From NCBI GenBank assembly GCA_024349245.1, contig JALDNG010000022.1:18477501-18541500 (forward strand): DNA of 64,000 nucleotides, read 5' to 3'. Positions 1-11,600 of this stretch are shown piece after piece. Both the position numbers and the translations under genes were made by a program. Source of the stretch: Neodontobutis hainanensis. Its lineage: Eukaryota; Chordata; Actinopteri; Gobiiformes; Odontobutidae. Positions within the stretch are counted from its first letter, which is position 1; each line of letters starts with the position of its first letter. Under the pieces are notes generated by a model. It had not been told where the DNA came from. It saw only the letters and a program-made list of their open reading frames with translations, and did no database searches.

Positions 1-136
1 TTCATCATTTAACTTTCTGCACTGTCGGCCACAAAGCTATCATTCATGTCATTTAATTTCTGTTTAATTTCTGTCTCACATCTTTTGCCATCAAACCCGT
101 TTCCACTGATTTTGTTTCACAATAAGAGCATGTTCC

Positions 137-190
137 TGTAAGGCTACCATCGCTGTTCACATGCTCTTAGAGAGATGTGAAGCACCACAT
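137..190. repeat. diffuse dispersed repeat, copy related to 41609-41660
   Basis: The text 'ggctaccatcgctgttcacatgct' here recurs at 41626-41650 with one substitution (c to a), and both copies are preceded by a 'cctgt(c)cctg' segment. Shorter pieces with the same 'tagccctgcaggg' core appear at 2847-2870, 9315-9356 and 13880-13916. The family is not one I recognise. It is probably an old non-autonomous mobile element. Confidence 0.5.
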
Positions 191-1926
191 GTGTAGGTTC
201 TTCCTTTTTGTCCCCACAAAGGCACAACCTACACATTCTACCATGTACTACCTTTAAACAGTTTTCTGAAAGACAAACTATTTCCGAAAAAAGGTAGGAT
301 AGTAATGATTTTGTGAGAACATCCAGCTTTTAACTCAGGACCAGGACTAAAGGAAGGTCTAATCCAAGGACTTTGTATAAACAAGACAGACATAATTTAA
401 AGCCAAAGACAAAACAAAAGTAATCCCAAAAAATGATCTAGGAATCAGAGGATTATTGCCCAGGAATGTACTTTTTACTTTTTGAGTCATATGCCACTCC
501 TGCTTCTCAATAAAACCCTCCAGACTATCACAAGCATGAGCACAATTTGTTTGAACGTTCTCCTGACAATTAGGTTCATGTTGAAGAGTGAACGAGGCTT
601 TAGAGTAAAACTGTCAGGGCCCCGGGCTTTTCCTGACAGAGTACATAAGATCAACTTTGTCAATGATCTCTTTTAAATATCTTCAAGAGCCTATGTTTTT
701 ACGTCTTTTATTGGTCTTACAGATTGTTTTCTTGTGTTTTCTGCATATTCCTTAGCAGACAGATTTTATCACTAATGTTTTTTAGCCACCCGTGAAGCAC
801 TTTGTTACTTAGAGATTTCAAAGTGCTCTTTAAATACATTACCCGCCTTATTTACAGTCTAATCTCAAGTCTTTATTCACAGAGACAACAAATAGATCTC
901 TTTTTAAAAATGCTTGCCTTCACAATACTTTAGCTGTCAGATCAAAACTGCTTTCTTTCCAAAATGATAACAGCAGTGAATCATAACGTGATCCAAGGAC
1001 AGAGACTGAAAAGATGTGCTTGTCTGAGACTTGACCCATGGAGCTGCACAAAAGACTTGTATGAGAAAGGCCACAGTTATTCATTTAATGTTATCAGTCA
1101 AGGCCTTTGCAGTGTTTTGTGGTAAATAATGACTCGGCAGAAAAAAAAGGAGTCAGGCCTTCACAACAACAGTGCAGCCACAACAGGAGCATGCAGAGGC
1201 TGACTTTAGTCTGCTTTACTTCACGTTTGGTTCAAGGTTTAGCCCTGTTTAGTGAAGATTATGAGTCAATCGTTTTGTTCTGGTTAAGCCATGGTTTTTG
1301 GGGGAACACTCACAACAAGGCCAGTGTATTTGGGTTATAAACAGTTGTTCCTCATTTCCTTGTCTGCCACCTGTCTGCACTCACACTGCCACAAGCCTGA
1401 CCATGAACCTGAGCATGGCTGCCTCTTGCCAATCTGGCATTATATTATTATGTTTACAATAAGCACATTTTTGTTCTGTACTAAGGAACAATACATAGAG
1501 CAACACTAGTTACTGCCAGGCTTATTTTTATTTAGAACATTGGCATCAGCTCAACCTTTAACAGTTTATCAAATGACTCAAAAGCTTTGCTGAAGAGGCT
1601 AAAAGGTCTTAACAGAAAACCTGTGAGATGTGAGCCAATGGTCTCCAGCACTGATGTTATTATGTCTATTTAACCCCTACATTAACAACCCACAGGCTTT
1701 TTCTGGTGCAAAGATTGATTGTCCAGGTGGAAGCAGAAAGTATTTACTAATTGTTTACTACAAGATGGAAAATACAGAAACACTGAAACCTACAGTATAT
1801 TGGGGTCTTACACTTGTAACTGCCTCCTTGTTGTGATGGTGTCCACCTTTTCCTTAAAACCCCATAAAGTGTGTCATACTTGAGTCTGATTGAGAGCACC
1901 CACATTAGTCAAACATGCACTTACAC

Positions 1927-2160
1927 CTGTTCAGTCCTGGTCCAGTTCTGGATTAGTCTTGGATTATTTCTGGTTTAGCCAAGTTCAGTTTGAGTTTAGT
2001 TTAAAGCCATAGGTCCTGCGTTTGTGCGATTTTAGTCTAGTTCTGGTTCCTGTTATTCCTGGTTTAGTTTTGGATATAGAGATAGATATTTTTTTTCTAT
2101 TTTACCTTTTTTAACTGGTATAGCTTTGGTTTTAGTCCAGAATGTTTATTTCTTGTGTGA
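1927..2160. repeat. degenerate short-period repeat (cctggttctggattagt type)
   Basis: The segment repeats variants of 'tagtcctggttctgg' and 'tggtttag' about every 12-18 bases, with heavy decay. Similar wording occurs at 62870-62945 ('tttagacctggttta') and, in reverse complement, near 335-370, 60020-60090 and 60235-60255 ('gaccaagaccag'). It looks like an eroded minisatellite or simple-sequence-derived stretch with no coding potential. Confidence 0.45.
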
Positions 2161-3084
2161 TTGTTAAACACTGCTGGAGTGTACAGGACATTTTCAGAGA
2201 CAGCTATAGTTTATACTGTTGTTAGCGGTAAACTTTAAGCCCTAATGCACTCTGGGATGACTCACAGCATTTAAAGTAAACAAGATGCCTGCCTTTATGA
2301 GTCTCTGCGATTCAAAGGCAGCACCAAGATGTGTTATTTTCCCATTAGCACATGCTTGATTGCACTGCAGACTTCATTACAGCTCAGAGCACAGCAGATG
2401 AGAAAAACGCCTTTACCCTTTTTTTCTAAATGTAATCAGAGTATGCACACAAATGGTTTTATTATAAAGAAACTAAACAATAGAATAAATATATGGATTT
2501 GAGATGGAGCACACAGATACAACACTGATGAATGATAATGGTGACTTTAGACGAACAGTGAAATATCAGACTTTAATAAATACACAGCCAGAAAGTAGGG
2601 CTGACTAATATAAGGAAAAATATCACATTACAACAATTTTACTAATAATGTAATATTCTGCAATGTATGCAATTTAAAGTTTATTACATTTTGTGTTTGT
2701 TTTTTCTTCACAATCTGATAAAATCAAAAAGGTGCATGAAATTGTAGTATTTAAAAGTTAAAGGTATATTGTTTGAAATTTTATATTGTGGAACAAAATG
2801 GAATACATGAGTCAACTAATACTAGCTTGATAAAAAAAATCCTTTAGTACCTTGCAGGGCTACTTTAGATGCTCACAAGCAGTAAACAGGAGCACACTCC
2901 ATCTTTAAATTTCAGCCTTTCAAACCCGTCGCTCAGTAATACCTTTGGAGGGATTTGTAAGGATTTTGTTATGTCTATGTTAAAAAAATAAAAAATATAA
3001 AACCAAACAAAACACAACCAGTAAATAAAAGAACACAACTGCCAACCCATAGTTGAGTCTGCTCTGGCTGCCTGTCACTCTTTA

Positions 3085-3194
3085 GGTCACGAACATAACT
3101 CGGGTTCTCTGAAAACAATATCGCCCGGAGTCGGCCGAGAATGTTTTGAGTCGACCGGGTTTTGAACTCGCGACCTTCTTGCTGTGAGGCAATT
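3085..3194 (-). mobile_element. tRNA-derived SINE fragment (5' head)
   Basis: On the minus strand this reads 'TTGCCTCACAGCAAGAAGGTCGCGAG' followed by 'TTCAAAACCCGG', which is the tRNA-related head with a B-box-like GAGTTCAAAAC. The same head is seen at 28460-28587, 48812-49060, 52236-52369 and 61444-61730. Only the head and a short body remain. It is directly followed by a second, different SINE (3217-3441) in the same orientation. Confidence 0.65.
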
Positions 3195-3216
3195 TGTTTA
3201 TCAAAGCTTTAATATA

Positions 3217-3441
3217 TTTTACATTTACATTTACATTTATTCATTTAGCTGATGCTTTTATCCAAAGCAACTTACATTGTTCTACAGTAATTACCAGTGT
3301 TACAGCCACTGGAGGCAAGGCGGGTTAAGTGTCTTGCCCAAGGACACAACGACAGTATGAACTTTGGGGAGAGCAGGAATCGAACCGCCTACCTTCTGGT
3401 TGAAAGACGACTGCTCTACCCACTGAGCTACTGCCGCCCTA
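3217..3441 (-). mobile_element. tRNA-derived SINE, near full length
   Basis: The minus strand begins with a tRNA-like head. It has an A-box TAGCTCAGTGG (3430-3420) and a B-box GGTTCGATTCC (3386-3376), then the fish SINE body 'GTTGTGTCCTTGGGCAAGACA' region and a 'TTGCTTTGGATAAAAGCATC' segment. It ends in a (TAAATG/TTTACA)-type simple tail at about 3217-3240. All parts are in order, so this is an almost complete insertion. A reading frame through it (AVAQWVEQ...) is a familiar artefact of such SINEs and not a protein. Confidence 0.85.
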
Positions 3442-5105
3442 GATTTCCAACCAGATAACGCACAGACACATAAAAGAATGGAGTCCTGCTGATGAATGAT
3501 TATACTGTCAAAGTCGGGACAGCAACAAAATGACAGATTCATTTGTGGCTCTGGAAAAGACATCTAAAGAAGACGGGTATTATCTGCTTTCTTCAGAGAT
3601 GGATATGGTTGATATTGTACTTTGAAATACCCATCCTTTATTCTCTGAGTTTACATACACAAACCCACGTCAGAACGACTCCGAAGTGGGGCCCTGCGGG
3701 GGTTTGCTCTTGGAAATGATTCTGTCAGAAAGATGGATTTGGCCCTGCTGTTTGTGGAAGCATCTCAGAGCTCAGAAACTTAAAAGATTTTGTTTGTGGT
3801 TGTGGGAGTCTGAGTCTGGTGCTCACTGTTAAGGCTTAAGGTGCGTCTCATCCATCAGGCTGTGACTTTTGTGGAGTCAATGATGTCCCAGCTTTTCTGT
3901 TTGATGCTTTAAACAGCTGTTGATGTTTTCATTCACACTCATGTTTATGCTGATTTGATGCTAGTTCATCCCATTAAACATCTATCACTGCTCTCGGCCT
4001 GATCCTGTCACAGCCGCATTCCTGGTCTAAAACAAATGCTTTATACTGTAATTTTTACTGCTGCAATTAATTATCCATCTCACAGAAAATAATGCACACA
4101 TAAAGAATACAAATGAGAACACATCCTGCAGATATTTCCACAATTTATGGTAAAATAAAGCTCATGTGTGGGTTATCTGCTTTAGCAGGTCCTGAATGTT
4201 TTAGGCTGGGTTTGACATGTCACCACTTTCTTTTTTGTATTTCACAACAAAATAATCTGAGTAATGTTGGCATTTGGATTTTAAGACAAAAGTTTTCATC
4301 TTAGAGTAATTGGAACATTTTGGTTTGTAGACTAGCCGGTAAGTAAACTGACAAATACTGTGTGAGACTATTAAGCCATTACACCAACATTTGAGAAGAC
4401 ATAATGCTATAAACATGAAAACCTGCAAACAAAAGGCATTAACAATAAACACTAGAAATAATGTGTGTTCCCTGTGGTTCAGTGGAGGGTGTGCAAACCG
4501 ATAAACCAGGAGATCGAATTGTGGGAGGGGCCCAGTGCAGTGCATGGTATTGTAAATAGTAATTGTGATACAGAATTATGTCCCTGTCTTTGTTTCTAAA
4601 AGCATGTTGTCAGAGTAAATGCAGGTGCTAGGGTTGTTTTATAGGCCTCTAATTTAAAAAAAATCAATCAGAAAGCTTTTCCTGCTCCAGCTCAAACGTA
4701 TGAGTGAAGGCATCAGTATCACAATTTCAGCAAACTAAAAACTATTGAACATGTCAGTAAAAACCTACATAGTGCAGCTGATAGTGTTCTGACAATGAAA
4801 ATAAAAAAAATTTAAGGATTCAGAAGTGATAGATGGTGATAACTGTGGATATGACACATTAAACGTATACCTAAAAAGGTATTTAACTGAAAATACCTTA
4901 AATATTAATGCTTCATAAGATTTTTTTAACAAAGCAGCTGCAGGGACAAAGACAAAGCAGCTTTATTCCTCAAAGGCACACTGTTTTTGTTTAATCAGTT
5001 TTGGATTAAACTTAATTCAGAACAAGCCCAACAAGGACATTTTAATAAAAACAAATAAATCAGATTTAAAACAAAAAACAAGCCTTGAACTTCCAGCGAC
5101 CTCAC

Positions 5106-5164
5106 CTGTAAATGGGGTCCTGCATTATCATCATTTTGCTCTCGTCCCACGTCCACTCCTTTTT
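5106..5164 (-). CDS. nos1ap: nos1ap exon 4 (PTB domain part)
   Basis: A 59-nt internal exon on the minus strand. The acceptor is a pyrimidine-rich tract ending TTTTCAG (CAG at 5167-5165) and the donor is GTGAG at 5105-5101. It encodes KKEWTWDESKMMIMQDPIY plus the first two bases of an Arg codon, so it starts in phase 0 and ends after codon position 2. This closely matches human NOS1AP around residues 91-110 (KKEWTWDESKMLVMQDPIYR, recalled from memory). NOS1AP is a cytosolic adaptor. Its N-terminal PTB domain binds partners such as Dexras1, and its C-terminal PDZ ligand binds neuronal NO synthase. Mammals have a splice variant adding LLLLQ before this exon through an acceptor 15 nt upstream. 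Here no AG lies at that position, so that variant looks unavailable. The amino acid match, phase and splice sites agree well. Confidence 0.94.
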
Positions 5165-7800
5165 CTGAAAACACAAAAATATAAAAGAAGAGAATACATT
5201 CAGTGAATAAAAAAATAATACACTTGGTATAAATTTAAAATGTCTCCAGTGGTTTGTGACCAGTCCTACTTTTGAGACCTTTATTTCGATTTTCCATATC
5301 ATTGTGAATAAATAAATTTTCCCGTTTAATGTCACCTCAAAAGTGCACAGGAATTATTCATATTGATTCCTATCTGCAGTGCTTTGTTGTTTCAATCGTC
5401 CCGTCTTTCATAAATGTAGACAGACCACTGACCGCCACACTTGACATTTGGCGTCTCTCTGAGGAGCCAAACAAAACTGAGACATCAGCCGACCTTTCCT
5501 TAATCGGACACTGAACGCCTCGTGACAGCTGAAATATTAATTCAACCAATTAAAGCGACACAAAGCAGGCTTTTATTCAAATCAAGTTTGCCACAATTAT
5601 CATATGAGAAGAAAAATAGTGACAAAAGAAGAAGCACATTTAGTACATTTAACTCAAAAGAGGCTTGCATCATCACTGCACTGAGAAGACGAGTGGTGTC
5701 TGCTGTTTGTATAAGAGCTTTAAACCAAAGTTAAATATGAAGATGTGAAGCAGAAGATTGTTTACAGTATATTTCCCAGCGTTCTTACCTTAAATTAAGA
5801 CAGCTGCTCTCTATTTAAATGCTGCTCAGGTTTAATACAAGATAGATCAAGAATATATGAAGCAAGAACCGAAAGATACTGACTCGTTTCTTTGTTTATC
5901 TCTGTTTTAGAAACTGTTAGGACCTATAAATTGGATGTGGCTGTTCAAAAGTCAGTTCAGTGAGAATACCTAGAATATTCACTGAATTTTGTTTATGTTT
6001 TTTAAGAAAAAGCTTTGCAGCACAAACAGACATTAAATGGAAAATGGCGTTTTTTTTTTTTTTCGCCAGAATCATTTTTTTCAGAGTCGGCTCGTCCAAA
6101 GCCAAGGCTAGAGTCCTGTGTAACTCCATGAACGTCTTTTGAACAGGCTTCAAAGTCTTCTAAAACCCCAGAAATATTATTTTTCTGTAAATAAAATACT
6201 TTAATCTTTTGTTTTTTACAAGTTATAGGGAGTTCTGAATAGATAGTTAACTTGGCTGATAGTATTTATTTCTATGTCTTATGTAGCCTATTTTTTGTGA
6301 AATGAGAGCTGCTGATGGGAACCGATTAGACACACCTTCTGCTGCAGGTGATGACCTGGATTCCTCCAGAGTCCTCCCAAGGAAGGATCCTGGAGATTAG
6401 GAAATGGCATATATTTCAGGTTTTCCATTATTGTTAGCACACACAGGATATCAATATTGAGGTGCAATAAACAAGTAAATCTATAATGATCTAATCATTT
6501 GTTATTGTAAAATATGTGTTTATGGCCAAATGTTGCAGCAGGTAATGAGCAGAAAGGATGTAAAGGCGTGGGGCAGACCTTGTGGCCATGTCCTCTGCTA
6601 CACTACACTTTTGAAAACATACACAGCAACAACAAATAATAATAATAACACATTACAGTTTAAAAGTTTGGATTTGAAGTGTGTTGTATTTTAATACAGA
6701 TAAATATACACACAGTAAATATGCTCGTTTGCCCAGGGAAGAAATCAGGCTGTTTGTTTGGTAGCTGTTTTAATTAAAGCAACACTAATTATGTTTAGAT
6801 GGAAATATTACATTTCAATATCCATCGTGCATATTTAAGATGTGTGGAAAATTGTGTTGATTGGCCTTGTCCCTCACAGTTACACCGTGGAATACCTGCT
6901 CAAAATGGTTCATCACATTTCACAGTAAGATTAGACATTAAAAATATCTGCTCTGTCCCTTCACTTTCTGAACAAAGCAGATGAGACCTGTCCGTCGTGA
7001 GGAAGTTTGGGCCATGTTGAATACACTTTATGACTTTGGATCATAGAAAATCTGGCACAATTACTCTGAAGCTAAGCATTTCAATGATTTAGATATTGTG
7101 TATTTTTTAACCTGACAGTGATTCCAACTCATTGTGTTCTTTGTCTCAAGTGACATAGTGTTGTTCTAAATTTCTAGTTAGTGTTGGACAAAAAAAAACA
7201 AAGTCTGGACTTAAGTGAGCTCAATGCTGCGTACATGTTAGTTTTTACTCATTACTCTGACGTTTCCATTACCCTTGTCTTGTAGATTTATATTCGGTCG
7301 TGTCTTTTCCTCACCGCTTCAGGCCATTAGTTGTTTCTAATCTCTAGTTCCTACCACTATCTCATCAAATCATGACAAGGATCTGTGGGGATCTCTGCTG
7401 CATACGGGATAAGGAGAATTAAAGCTGCCATCTTAAAGTGCCATCTGGTGCTTTACATCCCGTTCAATCACCTGCTTGATTGAAATACTGAATTACTGCA
7501 GCAAATGCTAAATAAACATCATATACATATCATACTAATAATTGTCAGGTATGATTTATAGCCATCAAAGTCCAGCAACATGTGGCACTGTGTTTCTTCA
7601 AGTCAATTTAAAAGCATTACATATTGGATTTCTAATGGAATAATCATAAACAAACCTGGCTCCATTACCCATCCTCTCTGTGAGTGCCCTTTACTGAGTA
7701 GATGCTGTCAAGGTTTATTATGTTCATTTTATAACCTCCCATCAGATCATTTTTTGGCATTTCACGTTTTTTTAGAGATGGCCTCAAACTAAAAAAAGAT

Positions 7801-7851
7801 AAAAAAATTAATAATAAAATAATAATAAAATAATAATAATAATAATAATAT
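7801..7851. repeat. (AAT)n-like microsatellite
   Basis: A run of AAT/AAAT units, with the longest clean stretch about (AAT)7. It is an ordinary intronic simple repeat and likely polymorphic in length. Confidence 0.85.
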
Positions 7852-8334
7852 TTTTAATATAAATGCTAAAGGGTGTTATAACTCCCTGGATGACGTCTTC
7901 TAACAGAGAAATACATACATTTAACTCATAAATAGTTTTAAGGGACTATAGATTTTGAAATGTTTAAGGAAATTTAAAGGAAATTTCAATGTATTACGTC
8001 TTTAACAATCTTTTACAGAATGTGTTGTAAGTGGTTTAGCATTTGCAATGATAAATGTGTGGAATAGCACTTGCAAAAATAAAAAAGAATCTTCAGTATT
8101 TTCCCAACACTGCTGGACATGATACAAAATACAATAGAAATTGCTTTAAAATGACAGATGATGGAGGATTGTGGAGGCCGTGTGGCAGAAAGGTTACAGG
8201 TCACTGATGGTTTGAATAATGTTTATGTAAATAAATGAATATCATAAGTGTTCAGAGAGAAGCTGCAAATTCACGATGAGGATAAAACACAAACTGAATA
8301 CTGTAAATATGTGAAGGTGAAATAGTTCATTAAA

Positions 8335-8505
8335 ATGTCACATATGAATATGAATGAAAGCGAGTTTGGATGGTAGTCTGTTACTGTCTCTCTACAAGTG
8401 TTAACCCTGCAATTAACTGGGTTTTGTCCAGGCCAGGGTAAACTTCTGCTCACGGCCAAACAGCTGGAATAGGCTCCAGCTTCTCAAATATGGATGATAT
8501 AGATT
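8335..8505 (+). mobile_element. SINE 3' part next to exon 3 donor
   Basis: The plus strand shows an eroded fish SINE body: 'gttaaccctgcaattaactgg', then 'tgtccaggccagggtaaact', then 'aataggctccagcttctcaa' and a 'atggatgatatag' tail. The same parts (…gggctaac…, …gagcctatcccagc…) appear inverted at 61444-61730. The element runs against the direction of nos1ap transcription. Its 3' end lies about 10 bases from the exon 3 donor (8511-8515), so the intronic sequence just downstream of that donor is SINE-derived. The head is missing. Confidence 0.7.
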
Positions 8506-8515
8506 TGTTACTCAC

Positions 8516-8608
8516 TTTTTTCTTCTTCCTGAGTGCAACCTTGACTCCATCGACAGAGACCACAATGTTCACCTTCTTCTTCTTGATGTTTTTCACCTTG
8601 AACTCGTA
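8516..8608 (-). CDS. nos1ap: nos1ap exon 3 (PTB domain part)
   Basis: A 93-nt internal exon on the minus strand of exactly 31 codons, in phase 0 at both ends. The acceptor is CTCCTTGCAG (AG at 8610-8609) and the donor is GTGAGT starting at 8515. It encodes YEFKVKNIKKKKVNIVV then SVDGVKVALRKKKK. The human segment (about residues 60-90, from memory) is YEFKAKNIKKKKVSIMV then SVDGVKVILKKKKK, so about 25 of 31 residues agree and the length is identical. The lysine-rich stretches and the VSVDGVKV strand are typical of this PTB domain. Joined to exon 4 it gives the continuous order seen in NOS1AP. Skipping it would keep the reading frame but remove 31 residues from the PTB core. The (TG)8 tract upstream and the SINE downstream are the notable neighbours. 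Confidence 0.95.
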
Positions 8609-8640
8609 CTGCAAGGAGAGCACACACACACACACAGAAG
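8609..8640 (-). promoter_or_regulatory. nos1ap: exon 3 splice acceptor with (TG)8 tract
   Basis: Reading toward exon 3 on the minus strand, the intron ends with (TG)8 (8636-8621), then CTCTCCTTGCAG. The pyrimidine tract proper is only about 8 bases and the TG run lies 13-28 bases upstream of the exon. UG-rich RNA is a known binding site for TDP-43 and CELF proteins. In human CFTR a (TG)n tract at the same kind of position lowers inclusion of the next exon. A similar role here is inference. Confidence 0.7.
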
Positions 8641-11600
8641 CATTAATATCAGAGGGAGAAATGGCAGGTTGTGATTTATCATTACAGCCTTTCAAATATT
8701 TGCGAGGGGTCAGCACTCACTCAGTCTGATGAGTCATGGCTTTGAGACCGCACCATTTATTTTAACAAGGGTTTAGAGCCCGAGAGGTTCAACTAAAGGC
8801 AACAAAAGGACATCATTCAATTCAACAAGATAAATCTGCAAAAGAAATGGATCTATTGTGGATTAAGTGGTGCAGCTTCAAATGCCTTTCTGATGTAATG
8901 TAATAGGTGCACTTCTACAGCCACGATCAGACTACGCATCGAAATGAAAACTGGGACTTTTTCAGTCGATAAAAAGGCAAGGGCACAAGCTGAATTGACT
9001 ATAGTTTCTTTATAATTCTTCATACGACACCACATCAAGAAAATAACTTTATCTAAATAAATGGACACTTAAGTTTACTTTGGCAAACAACAGTCAAACA
9101 CTAAAATACATGGTCTTATACAAATGTTTCCTAAAACTGTATTATGCCCAAATAAAAAACTTAAGCACCTTTTCAGAAAATAACTATTTTTTTATTGTTT
9201 AAAACATAATTTAATTTAGTTTTTTTTTTGAAAATGGCCGAAATGAGATGTACAGTGTGTAGTTTTGACTGCATTAAGTGGTGACAGTACACCTCACAGC
9301 TCTTCTTTCTACAAACATTGAGCACCTACGGTAGCCCTGCAGGGTCATGCCGTGTCTTTGAACAAGGCCAATGGAAATAGGTTAGATCATGTGTTAACTT
9401 TAGAAATTTATAAAAAAAAAAATCCCTTCATGCAATAATATGTGTTCCAAGTAAACATAAGTGTGCTTCCTATTCACTAGTGCTCACTTTGTCTGCTCTG
9501 AAATCAGTTTCTACAGCCTGGAGTTTTAAGGTTTTCTGTACTTCCAACATTGTCAGGCTCCAAATAACAAGAATTCTGTGAAGAAACTGATAATATTGGA
9601 TTTAATATTATGATAAATACATTTCCTGGAGAAGCCAAGGTCCAAGTTTTCTTCTTTTTTATGGTATTGTGCTCAGCTTACAATTCTCAAGTCAGACCCT
9701 CTGCCTCAAACGAACTCCATAATGTTCTACAACTATGCACATGTTCTGAAAGAAGATTTAAATTAATTTCTCACTCGTCCTAGACTTCCAGGCCATGTTA
9801 AAAGTGTATTAAAAGTTTTTGCAGTTCTGAGATGAAATTACGTACCACTCACAGTAGGATGACCCCATTTACTTCTTTTACTGACGGTATGTCTTTTCTT
9901 TAAGTATTGATAGTGTGTCTGTAAATGCACAATGTCCTTATTTTTCAAAGGTCCATCCCCTGCATCAGGCTTTTGAACAACAGAGAGCAGCCAATGGACG
10001 TCCATCCAACTTTACTTTGACAGGCTTCACTTCAGACTGAAAGGGAAACGACAATCCACCACTTGTGTTTCTGTCTTGATTTTGTTCAAATAAATCTTCA
10101 CTTTTCTGAATGTCTTTTGGTGTTCCTCATCATCAAAGCTTTGCAGTTCAGTCTCAAAAAGAATATTGTGTTGCTTTGACCGACTGTGGGTCTTTAAATT
10201 AAGGAAGAACTCAATTCCCTTTACCTACATATCCATCTTCTCACATTGATTCAACATAAATAATTAAACAATCTCTTCAAAAGGAGGGAATTATCCTAAA
10301 CAGAGCGCTGGACTACAGTGGAGTGGGAAGGTCAGGTCCTGAGCGGTGGCAGGTCAAGCCCTCTATTAAAACTATTGCACAGTCCTGAGTAAAGCCTGAC
10401 CTCTTCAGAGTAGCCTGTCCCAGTCAGTACAACGGAAAGTGTCACTGTAGAGAGCACATTTGTCCCAGAGACTGACACAGTGAACACAGCGCTGTCTGCA
10501 GACCTCAGTCACAGTAAATTTACAAACCGTAGATTAAACCGAGACAGATGCCGTCAGCAAAAAGTGGATTTAATGCAGGACAGAAAACTGCCAGACAATG
10601 GTGAGAATAAATGGACAGTACAAGTCTGAAACACAGGGACGGCTGGCTCTTAGAATTAATTTAACCATTTTCACTTGATCACACTTACTGAAGAAGTCTT
10701 TTATTAGCACATGGTTCTCTGATATACAAGTCTTTATTGCCAATATTAAATCACTTCACTGAGTAAAAATGTGATGTATACAACTGAACCTGATTTCAAA
10801 CATGGCAGCCCCATGTTTTAAAGAAAGTATAATTTTTTGCATTTATCTGTCTTGGAAAATTAGACACCCCAATGAACCCAGTGGAAGTTTTCTAATGTCC
10901 TGCTACTGCTTCTGCCCATACTCAGAGAACAAACTGAGCACCTCTGGAGGAGAAGCACATTAATATTTCTGTCTGAATCATTAATGAAGACTTAGAACAT
11001 AGTGTTTAAATTAATCAACATTGTTTTAAAACAAACCAAAAACCCACCCAACAGTTTAAGAAATGAATGAATGAAATAAAACTATATAAGTTAAAGACTA
11101 TGTGCATGAACAAAAACTGCTGCTGCTAATATATTTAGCTTTAACTGAAGTCATTAGCTGGGGTTTTGAAAAGCTGCTTGACTTAAAAATTGACTTGAAT
11201 TAGCTTGATCAAGGCCACTGTCATTTTACTAGAGATTTAAAACTCTCAGAAGAGACTGTGTTTGACAATTTGAATTGGAGAAAAGAATCCATTTAAATGT
11301 CAGAAAAGATGAATACACATTTGTGATTACATGGAAATTAGCCTTATTTACAGACGGTAAACTGCACAGTGCTTGGGTCAAACACAGTCTCAGTCTTTGT
11401 TTTACTTGAGCTCGACTGACCTTGAGAAAATGTAGCCTGTGTGAATTCCACATTCGTGGATAAACTATAGACACAAAGACACTTGGCAATGAAAAGCTAT
11501 TCTGTAAAAAAATTATAAAAAAGAAACATGAAGGCTACATCCAATCCATTTTACACTTTACAACCAAAATAAATTTCCATTATTTTGTCCAAAGTTAGCT

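Larger units (their letters stand above)
1..5105 (-). other. nos1ap: nos1ap intron 4 (partial, 5' part)
   Basis: This stretch follows the splice donor of exon 4 (minus-strand GTGAG at 5105-5101) and runs off the left edge of the window. I looked for the next PTB exon, which in NOS1AP should continue with residues like [21 protein letters not shown], and did not see it, so it probably lies beyond position 1. Contents are two SINE pieces (3085-3194, 3217-3441), a degenerate short-period repeat (about 1927-2160) and two members of a diffuse repeat family (about 137-190 and 2847-2870). The rest is AT-rich intron sequence with nothing I can name. Confidence 0.8.
5165..8515 (-). other. nos1ap: nos1ap intron 3 (complete, 3351 nt)
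   Basis: This is the intron between exon 3 (donor GTGAG at 8515-8511) and exon 4 (acceptor CAG at 5167-5165). It has GT and AG ends and joins codons in phase 0. It holds an AAT-rich microsatellite (7801-7851), a T-run (6050-6064) and a SINE 3' part that nearly touches exon 3 (8335-8505). I see no exon, RNA gene or clear regulatory site in the remaining AT-rich sequence. Confidence 0.9.

Noticed and set aside
2594..2867. TIR element starting 'tagggctgactaatat' and ending 'cagggcta'
   Set aside because: The two ends are not inverted complements; the right end belongs to the diffuse 'tagccctgcaagg' family.
3376..3430. True tRNA gene
   Set aside because: A- and B-boxes are present, but the sequence continues into a SINE body and cannot form a full cloverleaf with a proper acceptor stem.
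3300..3563. ORFs with AVAQWVEQ / AVAQSVERL / LALLPHSKKVLG (also at 54251, 28400 and 52170)
   Set aside because: These are translations of SINE tRNA-like heads, a frequent false protein in fish annotation.
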